Assembly (NCBI GenBank): GCA_950097015.1
Contig: CATNEN010000001.1
Span: 21,071,501-21,135,500 of the forward strand
Direction of reading: 5' to 3'
From: Macrostomum hystrix
Lineage: Eukaryota > Platyhelminthes > Macrostomidae
Length of the DNA stretch: 64,000 nt
A program made the translations under genes and the position numbers. The number at the start of each line of letters is the position of its first letter. Position 1 is the stretch's first letter. The notes beneath the pieces were generated by a model that saw only the letters and a program-made list of their open reading frames with translations, was not told the DNA's origin and searched no databases. Positions 10,901-22,584 of this stretch are shown one piece after another.

Positions 10901-13900
10901 CAACCTAAAAAACATGTTTTGAAAATATTTCATTCATCGTATTGTATATTTATTGTAACTCGAGTCGGGAATTACGATGCTCTAACCAATAGGCTATAAC
11001 CCAGGCTTTACTAACTATGCAGCTTTGCAATATCCAAAGCTCCATCAATAAAAATCTACGCTCAACATCTTTAGATCTAGGGGTTTCATCTCTAGATCAA
11101 GCCTCTACATCTCTAGATATAGGATCAACATTTCTAGATCAAGGCTCTACACCTCTAGATCAAGGCTCTGGATCTCTAGATCAAGCCTCTACATCTCTAG
11201 ACCAGCCTCTACATCTCTAGATCAAGGCTCAACATTTCTAGATCAAGGCTCTGGATCTCTAGATCAATGCTCTGGATCTCTAGATCAAGCATCTACATCT
11301 CTCGATCATGGCTCTTCATTTCTAGATCTGAGCCCAACATTTCTAAGTCTAACCACTATCTACATCTCTGCATCTGTTTATCTATGTACTCGAATGCGTC
11401 TCTATAGACCTAAAATCCATCTAAAGCACTGGAGCCTCCGTGCGAATCTGCCAGTGAATTAAAAGTATCTAAAGGTAAGTCTATCTATCATTCTGGTATT
11501 GCTGAATCTTTAGTCTTATCAATTTTTCATGCAATCCCTAGAAAAAGTCTATCATTCTGCATGCATCGCGCGACAGCTTCGCATATCCGAGTCCTTGGGT
11601 GCGTTTCTCCAGCAATCCTTGAACTCTTGTTTGCCTAGCTCTGTCAACACAGGACTGCATGCCAGACATTTGATCTTTGCAGTTTTTTCCTAGTCGGATT
11701 TGTTCTAATCAAATTTCCCACTGGATTGGTGCCTTCAGTATCTGGCGCTGCCCAATGGTCCACCTAGGAGAGCCACAAGTCCATTAGCGCGCGGCAAGCA
11801 CTGCGTCATCGTACTCCCGAACTGCAACATCGTTGTCATTCTGCCGCGCAACTAGTAGCTGAATATGTAAACACGACGCGAATTCCTACCAACGAGACTA
11901 ACTTTAGTGTTTATGTTTCCAGTAGGCAAGCAAATAACCTTTTTTAACGCGTGTGCGATGAAAGAATGTTCGCTTCTAGTCTGGGACGGTTCATTTGTAT
12001 CGACGAAGCTTGTTGCATTCGGACCAAAGAGTATTTTTCTGTGAAAATGGTGTTTCAATTCAGTATTTCCGTCATGCAGTTGCTGTCAGAATGTCAAGGC
12101 GGATGATCGGGGCTGTCGGGGCTTCAAATCCCTTTTTGTTGGTAAGATTGAAAATGGCGGAGCAAAATGCTGACAACAGGGCTTTTATCAAAAATTATTT
12201 TCCGTATATGCAAAGCGATCGGGTGTCATTCTGATATATTTTCAGAATTTTCAGAAATCTTAAAATACTTTTACTGTACGAGCATAGTTAAGGTTTGATA
12301 AAAAGTTTAACCGATTTTTTTTTTCAAAAGTTTCAACGATGACCCTGAAGCATGAAGTTTCAAAGAACGACTAAAACCATATTCATATTGCAGGTCCAAC
12401 AACCTCCAGCGAAGTCGGCGACGCAGTATCCGCAGCGTCGTCTTCATCGGATTCCACAGGCTCGGACATGAATCAGGATGACAGCGCCGACAGTTGCTCC
12501 GAAGCCGAGGGCGACAGTCAAGATGATGACGGGGACAAAGACGCTGACGGACAGGATCAAAGCGACGGCTCGTGCTCCGGCTCCGACAGCTACTGCAGCG
12601 AATGCGAGAGGGAGGCGAGAGACGCAGCCGCAGCCGCAGCTGCTAAAAAAGAGACAGTCGGCAAGCCGGCAGCGGTTCAGAAGAGAGCTGGTGCACCTGA
12701 GACAGAAAGAGCTGGCAGCAAGACGGCGCACAGGCGCGGTTCTACTGATAAGTCGCAGACAGCTCATGCGGTTTCGAATTCCGCATTGGCAAAGTCCTCA
12801 AAACTTCCGCATGGTTCAAAGGGTAAGTTTGCTTGCCATTGAACAGTTCATATTTAATGAGTGATTATTCCAACTCTCGCACCAATGTCCCTGAGCTGGA
12901 GTCTATGGTGAGGCCACATTCGTTTGAGGTGGGGTTTTACAAGCAAATTACACCCTTGAGGTGGATAACCAACAAAGCGCAGTGAGAGCTCACACTGGAG
13001 TGAGAAAGTCAGGCCAGATGTACACACCTGTGTGAGTTTGTGCTCAGAAGTCAGCGTTATCAGCGTTAGTCAGTCAGAAGTCGGCGTGTCAAAAAACACG
13101 CCTGGCCGCACAGTCTCTGATGAAGGCAGCGCCATTAGCCTGATCGGGCGCCCTGGCGTCTTCCAAATAGACAGTCGATGAACCTCCGGGTCCGCGCCTG
13201 ACCTCGCCGGTATGGGCCCTGCTGCGTGTGCAGCAATACCTCCTGCAGCGGCTCCGGGCATGCAGAGGACTCAGCGCTCTCTTATTAACCAGAATTTCAG
13301 ATAAATGAAAAAGAGTCAAATTTTATTTTTGAAAACTGCTAATGCAGAATGCTGCCGCCATTATTCTCCTAGCCCCATTATTATTTTCCATCCGTCCTCG
13401 CTAAGCTCACTGATCCATCCGCCAGATCAAGCCCTGCTGATGAAATATGAAATGCCTCGAGGCCCGACGCCGCATTTTTGTCTGGGGATCAAGGAATCGG
13501 TGGAGCAGAGCAGGGATCAGAGGATCATTTTTCTCCGCTGTGCCCGCTCTGATCAAGCGGCTCTTCAGTGTCATTTTTTGCGGATCAGCGAGGATGGAAG
13601 ATCGCTCCGGCTGCTGCGCCTTCGCGTCCTAAACTCGCCCGCATTCAACTCCTCCTCAGTCAGACATGCGGGAAGAGAGGAATGGGAAGGACCTTCCCCA
13701 CAGGGCCGTCCCAGCCCACCGATGCCATAATAACTAGCGCGAAAATAATCCTCTTCATCGTCACTTTCCACTTTTCCCGCGGCCTCGGGGTGGAATAAAT
13801 TCCCCTCCCGACTCGCTTTGGTCAGGGACGGAAAAGCCGATGAGAGGGGAGAAACTGATTTTTTCACGCAGAGCCTCCTCCAAAGTGGGAACTCGGAGAA

Positions 13901-14625
13901 GGGAAGTCTTGAAAATGGGATAACGCTTCGGTGATGCCGGGATTCTTCTTTGGATTTGGAGAGAAAACTGGCTGGGGGTGAAAGACCGCTTCGACGATGG
14001 CAAAGACGAACGGAAGATATGCAACTGCATCCTTAAGTCACTCAATTATTGTTAGGCCTTTAATTAAACTTTTGCTTTTGTCGACCAAAGAGAAAATCTT
14101 CACACTTCGATACTGTCTATGCAAGATATTTATAATGTTACAAAATGTCACGGTACAATCTTTCAGTCTCAGAGAATTTTTCTTGAAAGAAAGAAATGAC
14201 ACTTTTGAGCCAGATGCCAGTTGCACAGCTGCAGCTAATTGCGTGTACAGCTGCTCACCTGAGGCTGATACCTACCGGTATTTTATCGCTTCCGATTAAA
14301 CTGAAGCAATTCGAAATTAATCGTCTTACTCAGGGACACCAATTTTTCACCTAGTTTTCAGATTCGAACTCTCGACCTAGCTTTAACATGGGACTTAAGA
14401 TCCCACATTTATTCATGAAACTAGTATAGCTGGTATCAAAGTCACAACTCCCATCTGACTTCTTCAGAATCCCTTGACACCGAACCATCGCTGGACAGGG
14501 ATCTGGCGGACCTGGGCCCGACAACCGCTATGTTGCTGCAACAGCTGAACATCAAAGAAGCTGCCGCCGCGGCTGCCGCGGCTGCACTGCGCGACAGGGA
14601 TTACGAGCGGCTGGCCCTGCTTTAA
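7948..14625 (+). CDS. Sulfiredoxin/ParB-like domain protein with acidic, Ser-rich tail
   Basis: Three exons: 7948-8326, 12394-12822, 14468-14625, both introns phase 1, giving 321 residues. Residues about 20-110 hold a small domain with the order (KFLLPSEIHFFSRV)...(VAYLNGRWFALNS.QL.ICRHLE.SGYC..I.V.V). That layout, with SEI near the start, a G-x-W strand, then N-x-x-L and HLE-x-x-G-x-C, is like the sulfiredoxin/ParB-like proteins common in marine invertebrates. I do not see the sulfiredoxin active-site motif, so peroxiredoxin repair is not implied. Exon 2 is low complexity, rich in Asp, Ser and Glu, then Lys/Ala. Exon 3 ends with an alanine run and RDRDYERLALL-stop. The start is the only ATG before the domain in frame. 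The large introns carry SINEs and a minisatellite. Function unknown. Confidence 0.75.
9266..9562 (+). repeat. SINE family S1 copy, full length
   Basis: The best-preserved S1 copy: GTTGTAGCCTAGTGGTTAAG as the A-box side, GGGGGTTCGATTCCCG as the B-box side, AGCAAGACACTTAACTCTGC, the CACCCAGCTGTTAAATGGGT block, TGTGGCGTCCCCCCAGTCCA, CAATAGCTGCGGCTGTGCTG and a short A-rich end. It lies within intron 1 of the sulfiredoxin/ParB-like gene. Confidence 0.9.
10022..10312 (-). repeat. SINE family S2 copy, interrupted
   Basis: Reverse-strand S2 body (CAGACCCGCAGCCAGCG-like start, TGACTCCTGAGCA, CACACAGGTGTGTACATCTG) and tRNA-side end (CGCGGAATCGAGCTTAGGGA). About 60 bases between 10161 and 10221 do not match the other copies. 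Confidence 0.75.
11050..11345. repeat. Minisatellite, 21 bp unit
   Basis: About 13 copies of a unit like TCTAGATCAAGGCTCTACA in intron 1 of the sulfiredoxin/ParB-like gene. Period 21, so it creates a seven-residue-repeat false ORF (LDQGSTS type). Confidence 0.9.
12868..13060 (+). repeat. SINE family S2 copy, truncated
   Basis: Matches S2 from CTCTCGCACCAATGTCCCTG through the GAGGCCACATTCGTTTG block to the TGTACACACCTGTGTGAG block, then breaks off. The following 13070-13300 segment is GC-rich and unlike S2; I cannot assign it. Confidence 0.65.
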
Positions 14626-15550
14626 ATCGGCGCGCTTCTAAGCAATGATGCTTTGTTATAATCCACTGATCATCTATAAATGAAATTGTTCAATTATAAA
14701 TTAAACTTGTATATTTTTTGCTGAGCAAACTTATTTGGTTTATCTTGTGCATTTTTCCAGAGAAGCTGTATTATTCGTACAGGGCTACATTTCGAACAGA
14801 GTTTTTGTATTCTCACCTTGTAAATCAAAACACTTTAGATAAAGTACATTAGTAGATAGTTTCTGTATCCAAATCGATTCCGTATTGATTATTTGAATTC
14901 CAGTATGATTGTTCTTATCAAAATAATAATATTTATAAATCTGATATCCATTTCGAATTCCGCACTATTTGTTAGACAATATCAGTGCTGGGTTTAAATG
15001 AACTCAAAAGTACAAGAAAAGCGTCACTGTCTACTAGTGCGACTGAACATTGCTTTGCTGTCTGATTGCGCTTGCTGATTTCTCTGTATACTGGGAAGCC
15101 GACCTATGACTTTTCTAGAGGCGGAAGAGTAGCACAACTACAAAAGAACCGCTTTATCGGAAATACAATCTTCGGAATTGGAGCATAGATACGAAGTGTT
15201 TCATAATGCTATTCCAACCTTTCCGATTGCGACGCAATAGAAAGATTTATAATAGAGCAGCCAGTACAGATAAAAAGGTGCGTGGAAGCGTGTTAGCAAA
15301 GTAAGAAATGGCCTGCTGAAGCTCGAATTCTAACGGGGGTTAAGGGGGTTACCTTGCTAGTCCCATATACTAACGTAGGTGGGATATGACAGCCATAAGA
15401 CAATAAATTTACAGCCATCCCACAAACAAATTTTCTAAGGCTATAGTATCTAGAACAGAGTACCGGCCGGATTACTTTAGGAAAGAAATTCTCTATAGCC
15501 ACATGTTCAAGCTGCGGTAAATACTCAAATCATTACAACACGCTCGCACA
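14626..15550. other. Intergenic between the sulfiredoxin/ParB-like gene and peptide A
   Basis: AT-rich. A weak poly(A) signal ATTAAA at 14700-14705 lies about 75 bases after the stop at 14625. Otherwise I see no coding signal or repeat. Confidence 0.4.
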
Positions 15551-15832
15551 ATGCACACCTCAAAAGCTTGCATGCTCTACGCTATGGTTCTTCTATCTCT
15601 GATCCTAAAAGTTGCAACTGGCTCTGATGAAGCGACCATTGTGGCATCTAGAATCAGCATCGATACTGGCTGCCTGAAAGCTGCTGGAGTGAACTCGCTG
15701 GCCTGTCTTGTTGGCACTTTGTACCGGTGCGCTTCCTCTGCGGACGGCTGCCACGATCGGGTGGCCCGCTGCCTCGCCGAAAAGTGCGGCGGCTCGCCTG
15801 AGCTGGTTGCTCAGTGTCTCAGACAGCGCTGA
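15551..15832 (+). CDS. Small secreted cysteine-rich peptide A
   Basis: Single-exon 93-residue protein. Residues 1-24 form a classic signal peptide (MHTSKAC, then hydrophobic MLYAMVLLSLILKVATG). The mature part has seven cysteines: C-x10-C-x7-C-x13-C-x4-C-x9-C, with one extra Cys inside the x13 stretch. It shares the motif order SID-x-GCL, then CLA-x-x-CGG-x-P-x-L, with the convergent peptide at 16153-16455, so the two are paralogues. No membrane anchor and no dibasic processing site are obvious. The fold suggests a disulfide-stabilised extracellular peptide (mucus, venom-like, antimicrobial or signalling role are all possible; none is shown). The coding frame is supported by the paralogy rather than by length alone. 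Confidence 0.8.
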   Translation: MHTSKACMLYAMVLLSLILKVATGSDEATIVASRISIDTGCLKAAGVNSLACLVGTLYRCASSADGCHDRVARCLAEKCGGSPELVAQCLRQR

Positions 15833-16059
15833 GAAATTTACAATGTACAATCCTTTCCAGAAAGCCATCGCTGCTTCGGTGCGCCGCTTTTCAACATTTC
15901 GATTTCTGTACCTTAAGTAATGAAAAATTAATTTGGCAAATACAAACCCGATGGTGAAAACTCCGGTGTCAGAACTTTACCTCTGCTCAGCGAGTTGGGA
16001 ATTTTACCCAACGCCCAGGTACAGATTCAAAGGCTTAAAGTGACGAAATCATTGACTGA

Positions 16060-16065
16060 AATAAA
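16060..16065 (+). terminator. Poly(A) signal AATAAA, peptide A
   Basis: Canonical hexamer about 230 bases downstream of the peptide A stop codon, before the convergent peptide B gene. Confidence 0.5.
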
Positions 16066-16152
16066 TGCATCGCTGCTTAATAGCGAACTTTAAGTGACGC
16101 GAAAGAAATTCGATTTATTTAATTCTCATCTTTGTCACAATCAAAGCTACTC

Positions 16153-16455
16153 TCACAGGTGGATGCATGGCTCAATTAACGAAGGCACTCCGCCACAAAT
16201 CTGGGCCAGGCACACGGCCAGCATTGTCCCGTGAGAATTGTAGCAGTTGATCAGGTTGTTCATGATGCAGAACACCGAGGAGATGCCCGAGCCAACTAGG
16301 CAGCCCAAATCGATGCTGACCGCTGGAGCCTTGTGATGGCCGAAGTACTGCGAAGTCGCTTCTTCAAATGCTGGCAGATGAAAAGCATTTGACACTGCAA
16401 CAGTAGCAGCTAAGCAACAAACTAGTGCCAATTCAGGAATCAAACAGGTGCGCAT
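16153..16455 (-). CDS. Small secreted cysteine-rich peptide B, paralogue of A
   Basis: Single-exon 100-residue protein on the minus strand, tail to tail with peptide A. An N-terminal hydrophobic signal (residues about 1-24, LALVCCLAATVAVSNA) is followed by an acidic/His-containing spacer and the cysteine core C-x10-C-x7-C-x10-C-x4-C-x9-C. Compared with A it lacks the extra cysteine and three residues in the third spacing. Shared islands are VSID-x-GCL and CLAQICGG-x-P. The ATG follows a possible splice acceptor (TTTTACAG, minus strand) by three bases, so a 5' UTR intron or trans-splice site is possible. An A/T-rich TATA-like stretch lies at 16489-16496. Function unknown; secretion is inferred from the signal peptide. 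Confidence 0.8.
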   Translation of the reverse strand: MRTCLIPELALVCCLAATVAVSNAFHLPAFEEATSQYFGHHKAPAVSIDLGCLVGSGISSVFCIMNNLINCYNSHGTMLAVCLAQICGGVPSLIEPCIHL

Positions 16456-18280
16456 CAGCTGTAAAATTTGTTTTTTTACTCTTCGATTATATTTTTATTT
16501 CTTGCGATCTGCAATCCTTCGCGCGAATTTCCTTTGGGAACGTTTTTTCGGACAAAGCTTACTCAATTTTGTAGTGTGCCGATACATATCAGGTAGGGAA
16601 TGCGCAAAAAAGTAGTCGTGACTTTCTGCGAATAAACTAATCTTGCGACAAAACGACAAGACAAAACAGCAGCTTAATTGTACATGGGAAAGGTTGTAAT
16701 TGGTGCAACTTAAGTGAACTCCTAATTAAACAGCCTGAATGCTTATTGTACGCTCTTTTGCCCTGCAATTATGATTAGTATCTGAGGCTCATGAGAGCCC
16801 GCCATCAGAAGAAGGACGAAAAACTGCGTTTCTGAGACAAGTTGTGAAGAATGGTTTTTCTCGGAGAGAGGAATTTTTTGCTTTTTTCACAAATTTAGTG
16901 ACTGTGTTTGATTCGACGCAAACCAAATGCCATATCTTTAGGTATTAGTTTCCTTGGTTATATATTCAGCGATTTCTGTCATGATTTTTTCTGTAAAAAT
17001 CCAAGTCATTAGTATGAGTTTCTTATTATCAAGATGCCCTGCACTGTGCCTACCAATGCGTTAAGCTCCTGAAACAAAAAAACCGCTCGGAGACTATATT
17101 TTTGTATTATTGTATTTGTATTTTTGTAAGACGTATTTGCAGTGCTGACAAATTTGCAGGGCTCCATACTTCTTTTGAAGTATCCTCTCTCCATTCCGCT
17201 GACCGCAGCCCTGAGCACACTCACACACGGATTCTACGGAGTTACTATATGCACTATATATACTTTGCATCCAGCGAACGCTCACACAATGTTATGTAAT
17301 GAACATGTATGTTATGTGAACCGATCACAATATTGACATCACTGTGTCATCATTGTGACATCACTGCAGTGACATCACAAGTCATCACTGAGCCATTGGG
17401 GTTGGTCCCTTGAGTCGAAAATTGTACTACACGCTTCGAAGCTTTCTCTCCACACACAATATAAATGCAATCTGGTCTTGCCCCGGATTCGAGCCACGAT
17501 CAAATTTCAGTGTGACTGTGGATAAGTAATTCCCTCAGCCGTTTCACTGCCGCTAATATTGTGAAAAAATTATGACGTATAAAATGAATATACAGCTATT
17601 GAAAATTTTGCGAATTACATTGAGAAAATTGAATACTTTCACCACCCAAAACGAAATTTTGAGGAGAATGCTCGGATAACAATTCGTGATTCTGAAGCAT
17701 GGGCTTTGGCCTTGATCTTAATGTTATGCACATTACAAACACATTTTCTTTTTAATGAGTAAAAATAAAACTATTTTTTTCATAGACTCATAGTAGTTAA
17801 CATTCTGAAATTTAAATCGACCAACCTGTGGACAAATTTGTTAAAATACTTATTTTAAGAAGTACTAATTTAAAAGGAGAAATTTTTATGAAATCACTTA
17901 GATTTTGCATGTTCCAAATGCGGCACTATTATTCCTTCTTCTAATTAGTTACTTAATGTTTAAGTTTTTGGGTGGATTTTAAATTTTATTGTCAAATTGA
18001 GAATCTTAATCACGGTATTTATTTTTAAACATATTTTGCTTTGTTGCTAACTAATCGTCCTAAGACAATGACATATTAGTGACGACTGACGAGTGAGAGT
18101 TAGCCAGTAAAAAATACTAGCTAGGCCTACGAAACCTAGAAAGGTGCATATTAACTAGTACATATTAAATAACATACAAGTAACATTTGCTATAGAGTTT
18201 AAAAAACAAAGGTTTTGTTGTCTTACTGTTTCCCTCCATATTTCTTTCTGATAAGTGGCCCCATTGCTCATTTTTATTGA
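16456..18280. other. Intergenic, with a degraded S2 remnant
   Basis: AT-rich. At 17190-17495 there are scattered S2-like blocks on the minus strand (CCGCTGACCGCAGCCCTGAG, then TTGGTCCCTTGAG and GGATTCGAGCC) separated by unrelated sequence, so this is an old, interrupted copy. At 17330-17390 there are several TGACATCAC words. No gene seen. Confidence 0.4.
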
Positions 18281-21200
18281 ATGGCTGCAGCAGACTATTC
18301 ACACTTGTTTAAGCTTCTAATTATTGGAGACAGTGGTAAGTTCTGTGTGTTCATTTGGTAGATTTTTCTGTATTTCAATCTGGTTTGACAAGCAGAGGCT
18401 TCCGTTATGTTTAGCCTATGTAAAGCTAGATCTTATCTTGGAATATATTATAAATAGGGCCTAGTCTAAATAATGCTGAAGTACACCAGAAAAATTTGGA
18501 AGGCTATAGTGAATGCTAAAATGATTATTTTGCATGCTGGAAAGTAAAAGAGAAGTTGAAATAGTCTAAATGAGCAGTGTAAAAGTCTATTTTCCTTTTG
18601 AACAACCTTGTTTACTAAATACATGTAAAAGAACAGCTGCCCTGAAGCAACAAACAAAAAGAATCATTATTTTTATACTTGATGATCCTGTTAGCCGTTG
18701 TTCCTTGCATTTTTGCTATTAATTTAATTTTTTACTCCCATTTGTTTCCTTTACCAATTAAAAAAATTTCATTTGTTACTACACTTTAAGTTTAAGCTTT
18801 TGGTTATCAAACAATATAATTTAGCTTATCAAAAAATCAGTACCCACAGATGGTATCTACGTTTAAATAAGGATAATAATAATACTTCTTACTATTTGTC
18901 ATAATTGCTAGGCCTACACCATAGACAGGAAGGTGGCAGAGTGTGTGGTACGCCCAAACAAATTTTTCTATCTCTCAAAATTATGTGCTTTGCACCAACA
19001 CAAAAACCTTCATGTGCACCTGTCACTACCTGCCTCGTAAAAAAACATTTTATTATAACACAGCACAATTTTTTGTGTGACATAATACACTATTGGCATT
19101 AGCTTAAGGCAAACTCGTTCTATTCTTATAAATGACTATTAAATACAGTTTTCAATTTACAAATACTGTTCAACAGTTATATTCATAGATTTTTATCAAC
19201 AATATGAACTTAAATGTTACGTGAGAGGAGAGACAAGAGTCACAAGATAAGATGAGATTATTATGATTAAAATGGGTTATATTATAAAAAATTGTGATCA
19301 ATAAACTAAAATAAGAGAATAAAAAACACAAAAGCTAAGCAAATAAAACTAAATTATTTTTTGCAAGAATATAGTGTTACACTAGTCTAGATAGAACAGT
19401 AAATAATGTACTGTAAAAAGTAATTACTTACATCATTATATGTGCCACATAACACTACATGTGGCACCTGCTGCTATGCACTAATGTCCTCTGGTGTGCA
19501 CCCATTGTGCATTGTTATGCGCTGCTATTTGCCATGTGAGCCAGAATTTTATTTATTGGCACTGGAAAATTCTGCAAAACTGTCACTTTCCTGACTATGG
19601 GGTCTATAATGTACTTACTATCTTCTTTAAACTGTTATGTACTAAGTTTAGACTATAGACTATAGAGTATAGACTGTATAGTTTTGCTTTGTAAAATAGA
19701 TTTTAAGGCCTTAGCAGCTAATTAAATATCTGAGGTAATAAGAGTTCTAATATGACTAAGAGTAGGAGTAAGAGCTAGCTCATCATTATATTACCTGACT
19801 TTTTATGCTTTTGATAAATACAATGTTGCTTTTCTTCTAAATTAGTAGAAAAAAAGATTATTTTTTGCTAGCTTTTAAAGGAAGTGTAGCTTTGGTGCTT
19901 GACTAACACAGCCATGGCTTTGACTGGCTTAAATAATAATAGGAGTCACCATATTTCCTATTTTTTTACTTATTCACAATTAGGGTGGGTATTTGATATG
20001 GCATACCAAAATATAGAGAATAAAGAATTGTTCATAAACTTTTATTTAACCTAGGCTCTATCTATGCATTACCTAGAAGGCCCTAAAGCATTAAGCGGGT
20101 GAGCAATAGCTTTAGTTTTCAAATCAAGTTTGAGATGGAATTATTTGACTGCTTGTCCTAGATCAGTCAAGTAAAATATGTAATTAAATATAGAAATCTA
20201 CCATCTAGCTAGTCTATTTCAATTATTAAATTTGACTCAAGCAACTGTGGATTATTCTATGTAGTATATCAGTTGAAATTTGACTTTCACCAGTCACCAT
20301 ATCCCACTGCACCTCTCAACAGGTGTTGGCAAAAGTTCTCTGCTAGTTCGATACACTGATGACACATTTTCGGGCTCCTACATCACCACAATTGGGGTCG
20401 ACTTCAAAATTAAAACTATCGAAGTGAATGGCATTCGAGTTAAATTGCAGATTTGGGACACGGCTGGTAAGTTAGCCAAAAAGTTTGTAACCTTAGATCC
20501 CATGTAGATAATCCCAGTTCTTGTATCCCACACCCTAGATCCCATATAGATAATCCCAAGTTCTTTTGTCCCACACCCTAGATCCCTTGTAGATAATCCC
20601 ATTTCTTGTCTCCCACACCCTAGATGCCTGGTAGATAATCCCATTTCTTGTCTCCCACACCCTAGATCCCTGGTAGATAATCCCATTTCTTGTCTCCCAC
20701 ACCCTAGATCCCTTGTAGATAATCCCAGTTCTTATCCCGCCCTAGATCCCATTTAGATTTTCCCAGTTCTTGCGTCTAACATCATAAATCCAACTTAGAT
20801 AATCCCATTTCTTGTATCCCAAATCCTAGACCCAAACTTAGCCCTAGCAAACCCAACTGTTTCAGGTCAGGAAAGGTTTCGAACCATAACGGCCACTTAC
20901 TACCGCGGCGCGCACGGCATCATTGTAGTGTACGATGTCAACTCCGCTGCCACATTTTTCAATGTCAAACGATGGTTCGAAGAGATTCAGCATCATTGCC
21001 CAGCCACTGTGTCCAAAGTTATTGGTGAGTCCGCTTCCTTGGTTGTGAGATCGAAACAAATGCGCTCGGATATATGCAACTTTCATTCTTCGGCCTCTCA
21101 CTCCGCCTCTTAATACGCCTCTCAGTTCGCTTTCCGCCCTCTCCCTCCGCCCTCTCCCTCCGCCCTCTCCCTCCGCCATCTCCCTCCGCCCTCTCCCTCC

Positions 21201-22044
21201 GCCCTCTCCCTCCGCCCTCTCCCTCCGCCCTCTCCCTCCGCCATCTCCCTCCGCCCTCTCCCTCCGCCCTCTCCCTCCGCCCTCTCCCTCCGCCCTCTCC
21301 CTCCGCCCTCTCCCTCCGCCCTCTCCCTCCGCCCTCTCCCTCCGCCCTCTCCCTCCGCCCTCTCCCTCCGCCATCTCCCTCCGCCCTCTCCCTCCGCCCT
21401 CTCCCTCCGCCCTCTCCCTCCGCCATCTCCCTCCGCCCTCTCCCTCCGCCCTCTCCCTCCGCCATCTCCCTCCGCCCTCTCCCTCCGCCCTCTCCCTCCG
21501 CCCTCTTTCTTCGCGAAGTACTCAACCAATCACCATGAAAATCCATATGCTGGACTTTCACGAGGATCAGTCCTTCGGTTTGGGAGCTGTCGTGAAGCAG
21601 GCAGTGGGTATTTGAAATAGCCACCGTGGTCTTACCCCAGGAGGAAAAATCTCGGAGACTCTGAAATAACAACCCACAGTTGGAAACAAAGACGACTGTC
21701 CGGACAATAAAGTCGTGGCCACCACCGACCTGCGGATTGTGGCCAACGAGTTCAGCGTCCCGTTTGTTGAAACCTCCGCTAAGAGCAACACAAATGTGGA
21801 TTTGGTGAGCTTATCAGCTTATCCGTTGTTAAATTGAATACAGCTCATTATTGAGAATGGCTTGTTTATTGTAAAAAGTACATTGCAACCGCAGCTATTC
21901 AACATAATCACTGGCGACATTTTGAAAAGCAAATCTTCTGAGCCCCAATCCAGTGGGGATGGTAGCATTGGCGGCGGCGGAGGCATCAAGATCACCAAAG
22001 TGAACTCATCTAGCAGCTCTGGAGGCAAGAAGAAATGCTGCTAG
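18281..22044 (+). CDS. Rab35: Rab35 small GTPase
   Basis: Five exons: 18281-18335, 20323-20466, 20866-21024, 21680-21804, 21895-22044; introns 1-3 are phase 1 and the last is phase 0; 210 residues. All GTPase motifs are intact: P-loop GDSGVGKS (16-23), switch [25 protein letters not shown] for guanine recognition and ETSAKSN. The C-terminus ends KKKCC, for double geranylgeranylation. Rab35 rather than Rab1 is indicated by [32 protein letters not shown] with VKRW and the [13 protein letters not shown] block. Rab35 controls endocytic recycling, actin and cytokinesis at the plasma membrane. The insert between [10 protein letters not shown] and the tail is Gly/Ser rich and shorter than the Gln-rich tail in vertebrates. 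Intron 1 is 2 kb and AT-rich; introns 2 and 3 hold minisatellites. Confidence 0.94.
20492..20840. repeat. Minisatellite, 42 bp unit, Rab35 intron 2
   Basis: About eight units built on TAGATAATCCCATTTCTTGT followed by CCCACACCCTAGATCCC. It fills most of the intron between exons 2 and 3 and begins about 25 bases after the donor. Confidence 0.9.
21115..21505. repeat. Minisatellite, 13 bp CT-rich unit, Rab35 intron 3
   Basis: About 30 copies of CCGCCCTCTCCCT, with occasional CCATCTCCCT variants. The period of 13 makes a 39 bp, 13-residue repeat in all frames and both strands, which explains the long [12 protein letters not shown]-type false ORFs. Confidence 0.95.
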
Positions 22045-22509
22045 ACTTTTGCTCTCTGCTGCTCTTTTTGGTCCTAAAATTTGTACTTTTATTATTTAAA
22101 GCGCTGGGCTAACCTGGCAAATTGTTGGCTAACGATTAACAAATATTATTCCTTGTAGTCAGCTGTGATTCTTCAACATCCTTTTGCACGATTTTAATTC
22201 ATCTTAGCAGAAATCAGCCTTCAAAAGCTCATTGCCTGATGTTTCAAACTGTCTTTTTGTACTTCTACTTATCTCTGATATGCATAATTTGTTATACACT
22301 GGAATATTTATTTTTATGATTTTTTCCAATTAACAATTTCAGATTCTGTCAATTATTTTTATGCCAACTTGAATTGATTTTTCTGTTTAATACCTGCCTC
22401 GCTATGTTTGCAACTGTTACCTGTCATTCAATCGTTTTTGCCAAACACATTTGCAAGAAAATACCGGAATAGCGTTTTGCCATACGGTTCTTTTGCAAGC
22501 TCCGATTCC

Positions 22510-22515
22510 AATAAA
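22510..22515 (+). terminator. Poly(A) signal AATAAA, Rab35
   Basis: First canonical hexamer after the Rab35 stop, about 465 bases downstream. The following minisatellite starts some 70 bases later. Confidence 0.5.
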
Positions 22516-22584
22516 TATTGTGTTTTACAATCTATGATTCCCTCTTTGTCTTGTCTTGCCTTATTTGGTTTGGATGTCTCACAT

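Noticed and set aside
20862-21672. ORFs of up to 217 codons rich in Arg/Glu/Gly or Pro/Ser
   Set aside because: Artefacts of the 13 bp CT-rich array in Rab35 intron 3.
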